Source: Polyangiaceae bacterium | Lineage (GTDB): Bacteria; Myxococcota_A; Polyangia; Polyangiales; Polyangiaceae | Direction: 5' to 3' | Assembly: GCA_013361525.1 (NCBI GenBank) | Contig: JABFXY010000051.1 | Location: forward strand, 62,001-126,000 | Length of the DNA: 64,000 nt | Shown here: piece by piece, positions 61,133 through 64,000 of the stretch | Numbering within the stretch: position 1 is the stretch's first letter | Layout: each line of letters starts with the position of its first letter | The notes under the pieces: model-generated | What the model was told of the DNA's origin: nothing | Database searches by the model: none | The model's input: only the letters and a program-made list of their open reading frames with translations | Made by a program: the position numbers and the translations under genes

Positions 61133-64000
61133 TCAGAACAGCCCGATCGAGAAGTGGAGAGCTCCTATGTCCTCCCACGGACGCGGGTCGACGTTGAAGC
61201 CGTAGTCGAACGCGAGCGGGCCGATGGGCGTGGTGATGCGCAGTCCCAAGCCGAGGCCATAGCGCAGGTGCCACGGGATGAAGTTCAGCGGGTCGACCCA
61301 GAGGTTTCCGGTGTCGAGGAAGAAGCCGAGCGCGAAGGTTCCGGTCACGGGGACGCGGAGCTCGAGGCGCGGGTTCCAAAAGAAGTCGCCGCCTCGAACG
61401 GCGACGTCGGCGGCGACGAGCTGATCGTCGAGGATCTGTTGCGCGACGTCCTCCGGGATGACCGACTCGGCGAGAAAGGAGCGAATCGAATCGAAACCGC
61501 CGAGATAAAAGAGGCGATCGGGGTACGTCTTGCTGCCCGATTGCAGCTGCACGTTCGCGCCGACCGCGATGCTCGCGGCGAGCGCGATGCCGCTGTCGGT
61601 GAATCGAATGTATCCGGAGAACCGACCGCTCATCTTCATGAAGTGAGACACCAGCGGGTCGGTATCGGGGTCGTCGGGATCCGCGGGGAGCGCGTTGACG
61701 TGCTCGACGTCGACGGTGACGAGCGTGCCTCTCGTGGCCGCGAACGGTGTGTCGCGCCGGTCCCAGGAGACGCCGATTCGCTGTGCGACGGCGAGCGTCG
61801 TCCCGTCCGGAAAGCGCAAGAGGTTCGCCAGTCGCGGGTCTTTGCGAATGGCCTCGTCGATGGAGTCCCCATTGAAGATCTTTTCGTCGTTGAGCTCCAC
61901 CGAGGCGGAGAGCGTCGCGACCACCTCGCGCACCGGACGGTAGGTGAGGTTCGGCACGATCGCTTCGCGGCTCAGGCCGAAGTCGCGTTGGTTGTCGCGG
62001 ACGTCGACCGCTTCGATTCCGAAGCTGACGAGCGGGCCCAATCCGATCTCCGGAAACGCGACGCGCACCGAATTGCGTCGCTCGAGGCGCTCACTGGCCG
62101 ATAGCGGCGCGAGGTTTCGTTCGACGTCGGGGTCGAGAATCATGAAGTCGAACAGGTACGAGAGCTGGATTCGCAGGGTGAGCGCGATCGCGAGCGAACC
62201 GATGTTTCGATGACCGTATTCGAACCCGAAGCGCAAACCCTCGCCGGTCGAGAACCCGACCTTCGGATCGATGTATTGGCTCGGGTATTCGCTGACGCGC
62301 ACGACGAGCCGCTTGCGGCGGCTCACCACCTCGGGATCCGCGAGCGCGACCGACGTGCTCGCGAAGACGCCCAAGGTCGCGAGGCGCTCTTCACTCAGGC
62401 GAATCCCGGTCTTCGAATAGACGTCGCCCTTTTTGAACGCGATCCTCCGCCGGATGAGCGCGTGATCGGTGCGCGTCGCGCCCTCGATGTCGATGTCTTC
62501 GATGAAGACGAGGTCGCGCTCTTGAAGGACGAACTTCACGCGGCCTCGCGTTCGGTCCGGCGACAGCTCCACGTCGGATGCGATACCGACATAGGCATAA
62601 CCGCGGTCTTGGTAGTACTCCGCGATACGGCCCTTCGCGTCCTCGAGCGCCTGCAGGCTGAGCGGCGCGCCGAGCTCGAGCTTCGCCGCTTCCGCGAGCT
62701 CCTTCGCGGTCGCGTGAGCGTTGCCCTCGAAGGCGAGATCCCAAACCTTGGTGATCGGACCGAGGTGAACGGGGATTCGCAGCGTGAGATCCGGCGAGCA
62801 ACGGATGCCCTTTGCGGGGTTGGGCACACACGTGACGTCCTGGGGAGCGGCCGGCTCGGGGAGGGGAAGGCCCGCGTCCGTCGTTTTGCAGGCGCCGCGA
62901 AGCTCGGGCATCGGCTCTTCGATGCAGCCCTCTGCGGGGGAATCGGCTGCGCAACGCGCGCGCACGACGGTCACCGGGCCGATGACGGCGTTCAAATACC
63001 CTTTGGCGAGGAACACCTCGCGCACGCGCTTGAGCGCGGCCGTGTAGGCCTCGGGGGTGTACGTCGTCGCCGGCGTGAGAGACAGAGGCGCGGGGCGTGC
63101 GCCGGTGTTTGCGGTCGTCGTGAGGGTCTGATCGACGATTCGTGGGTCGGGCACGGACAAGAACGTGTGGCTCGGAAGCACCGTCTCGAGGACGCCGTCG
63201 ATCTCGCTGCCGACGTCGTCGGGGTCGACGTCCTTCGCCAGGCAGACGAACACGCGGCGCGAGACGCGAGCGCGGTCGTTCTCGATGATGTCGAAGGCGA
63301 CGTATTCGAGGCCCGGGTCTTTGCTCTCGCGCGGCACGACCTTCACCTGCGCGTCGAGGAAGCCGTGGCTCTCGTAGAACTTCGCCAGCTTGGAAACGAG
63401 CTCTTCGGTGGACCCGATCTGCCCCTCGTCGATCTCGAGCGCTTCTCGGAGCTGATCGGCGTCGAAGGAGCGATTTCCTTCGAAGATCGGGACGAGCTTG
63501 GGGCCGCTCTCGACGTAGACGTAGAGATAGCTGAAAGGGCCGATGATCTTCGTCTTGTGCGATATGCGAGCTTTGTAAAACCCTTCCTCTCGGAGCGCTT
63601 GCGAGAGCGCTCGGTCCGCCTCCGACAGCGCGGCGTCGTCGAGGCGGTCGCCGGCTTTGACGGCGTAGTCGAACTTCAGATCACCGACGTGCGCGTCGTC
63701 GTGCGGCTCGATCACGAAGATGCGCTGCGAAACGAGCCTCGGCTCTTTCGGATCGATCGTCACGACGACCAGCACGTCGAGCGGATCGTCGAGCTGCGCG
63801 GCTTGGATCGTGACGACTGCATTCGGAAACCCGTGTAGATCGTAGAATGCGCCGATTTTTGCGGGAATCGCGTCGAGCTCCGACTCGGAGACCTCTTCGC
63901 CTTGGACGATGTTCGCGGCTCTCAGCGTCCCCGCTCGATCGAGCACGCCGCCGTCGAGCTGCACCGCGGCGACCGTGCGGGATGGCACGGCGACGATGCG
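61133..64000 (-). CDS. Omp85-family outer-membrane assembly protein (BamA/TamA-like), 5' end outside window
   Basis: The frame is open to the right window edge, so the start lies beyond 64000; 955 codons are visible. The N-terminal part carries POTRA-type repeats (FYDLHGFPNAVV, LREEGFYKARI, FYESHGFLDAQV, AYYQDRG-like YYQDRGYAYV), the usual alternation of helix and strand with G-F/Y. One POTRA region has an insertion of ~60 residues with five Cys (about 343-400 counted from GTG 63988). The C-terminal ~400 residues are the beta barrel with FYLGGFDSIRSF (VRGF-like turn), GDFFWNPRLELRVPV and the terminal GALHFSIGLF ending in Phe. It inserts or translocates outer-membrane proteins. The length and extra POTRAs leave BamA or TamA open. 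Confidence 0.9.
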   Translation of the reverse strand, partial: RIVAVPSRTVAAVQLDGGVLDRAGTLRAANIVQGEEVSESELDAIPAKIGAFYDLHGFPNAVVTIQAAQLDDPLDVLVVVTIDPKEPRLVSQRIFVIEPHDDAHVGDLKFDYAVKAGDRLDDAALSEADRALSQALREEGFYKARISHKTKIIGPFSYLYVYVESGPKLVPIFEGNRSFDADQLREALEIDEGQIGSTEELVSKLAKFYESHGFLDAQVKVVPRESKDPGLEYVAFDIIENDRARVSRRVFVCLAKDVDPDDVGSEIDGVLETVLPSHTFLSVPDPRIVDQTLTTTANTGARPAPLSLTPATTYTPEAYTAALKRVREVFLAKGYLNAVIGPVTVVRARCAADSPAEGCIEEPMPELRGACKTTDAGLPLPEPAAPQDVTCVPNPAKGIRCSPDLTLRIPVHLGPITKVWDLAFEGNAHATAKELAEAAKLELGAPLSLQALEDAKGRIAEYYQDRGYAYVGIASDVELSPDRTRGRVKFVLQERDLVFIEDIDIEGATRTDHALIRRRIAFKKGDVYSKTGIRLSEERLATLGVFASTSVALADPEVVSRRKRLVVRVSEYPSQYIDPKVGFSTGEGLRFGFEYGHRNIGSLAIALTLRIQLSYLFDFMILDPDVERNLAPLSASERLERRNSVRVAFPEIGLGPLVSFGIEAVDVRDNQRDFGLSREAIVPNLTYRPVREVVATLSASVELNDEKIFNGDSIDEAIRKDPRLANLLRFPDGTTLAVAQRIGVSWDRRDTPFAATRGTLVTVDVEHVNALPADPDDPDTDPLVSHFMKMSGRFSGYIRFTDSGIALAASIAVGANVQLQSGSKTYPDRLFYLGGFDSIRSFLAESVIPEDVAQQILDDQLVAADVAVRGGDFFWNPRLELRVPVTGTFALGFFLDTGNLWVDPLNFIPWHLRYGLGLGLRITTPIGPLAFDYGFNVDPRPWEDIGALHFSIGLF

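Noticed and set aside
62210..63838. A 542-codon open frame on the + strand within the Omp85 gene
   Set aside because: The Omp85 protein with POTRA and barrel motifs explains this region; the + frame looks like a shadow.

Overview
The window looks like a stretch of chromosome from a high-GC myxobacterium-like bacterium, most plausibly Polyangia. The signs are a high density of lipoproteins, Cys-rich repeats of the CGDG...ECDDGN type, a matrixin-type protease with a MYXO-CTERM-like tail, a transmembrane Ser/Thr kinase, an NtrC-family activator, a GGDEF response regulator, many GTG starts with GTGA start/stop overlaps, and an outer-membrane Omp85 protein. I see no rRNA, tRNA, CRISPR, phage or insertion sequence. 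The sequence reads as ordinary chromosome, with gene-dense blocks and short intergenic hairpins.

Layout. At 1-3445 the tail of a ketoacyl-synthase operon enters from the left edge: a KS-like protein, a LolA-like lipoprotein, and a catalytic KS fused to a second KS-like unit, all translationally coupled. 3596-7233 holds an NTF2-like lipoprotein and, on the minus strand, a PDZ lipoprotein, a SpoU/TrmH RNA methylase and a metalloprotease lipoprotein. 7284-13994 carries asnS, a glutamine-amidotransferase-fold protein that has lost its catalytic Cys, a lipoprotein, a patatin phospholipase, and a five-heme cytochrome c coupled to a sugar-binding/DOMON-like lipoprotein. 14048-22821 is a membrane and signalling block: HdeD-like protein, two-HKD phospholipase D, NtrC-type activator, degenerate receiver protein, divergent Ser/Thr kinase, GGDEF response regulator, and two small proteins.

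22897-28882 has an anchored Cys-rich protein, a sugar-nucleotide epimerase-like SDR and an RND pump with its adaptor. 29125-34506 is a carbon-storage pair: trehalose synthase-maltokinase fusion and a divergently transcribed 4-alpha-glucanotransferase. 34653-46844 is dominated by envelope and exported proteins (PEGA-like, OmpA-like, Cys-rich lipoproteins, matrixin), with a redox/LysR group, a deoxyhypusine-synthase-family enzyme and UppP embedded in it. 46919-64000 is housekeeping: UvrD/PcrA helicase, TsaD, a 1409-residue TPR/HEAT protein, membrane proteins, a CCA-enzyme-like HD protein, a SprT-like protein, RecA, and an Omp85/BamA-like protein cut by the right edge.

Most promising for follow-up: the KS/lipoprotein/KS-KS' operon at the left edge, the amidotransferase pseudoenzyme, the pentaheme cytochrome/lipoprotein couple, a 30-bp perfect inverted repeat between uvrD and tsaD, a recurring GAATCNNGATTC palindrome, and a recA promoter with an SOS-box-like site lying between its promoter elements. 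Family names are by recall of motifs; no database search was possible.
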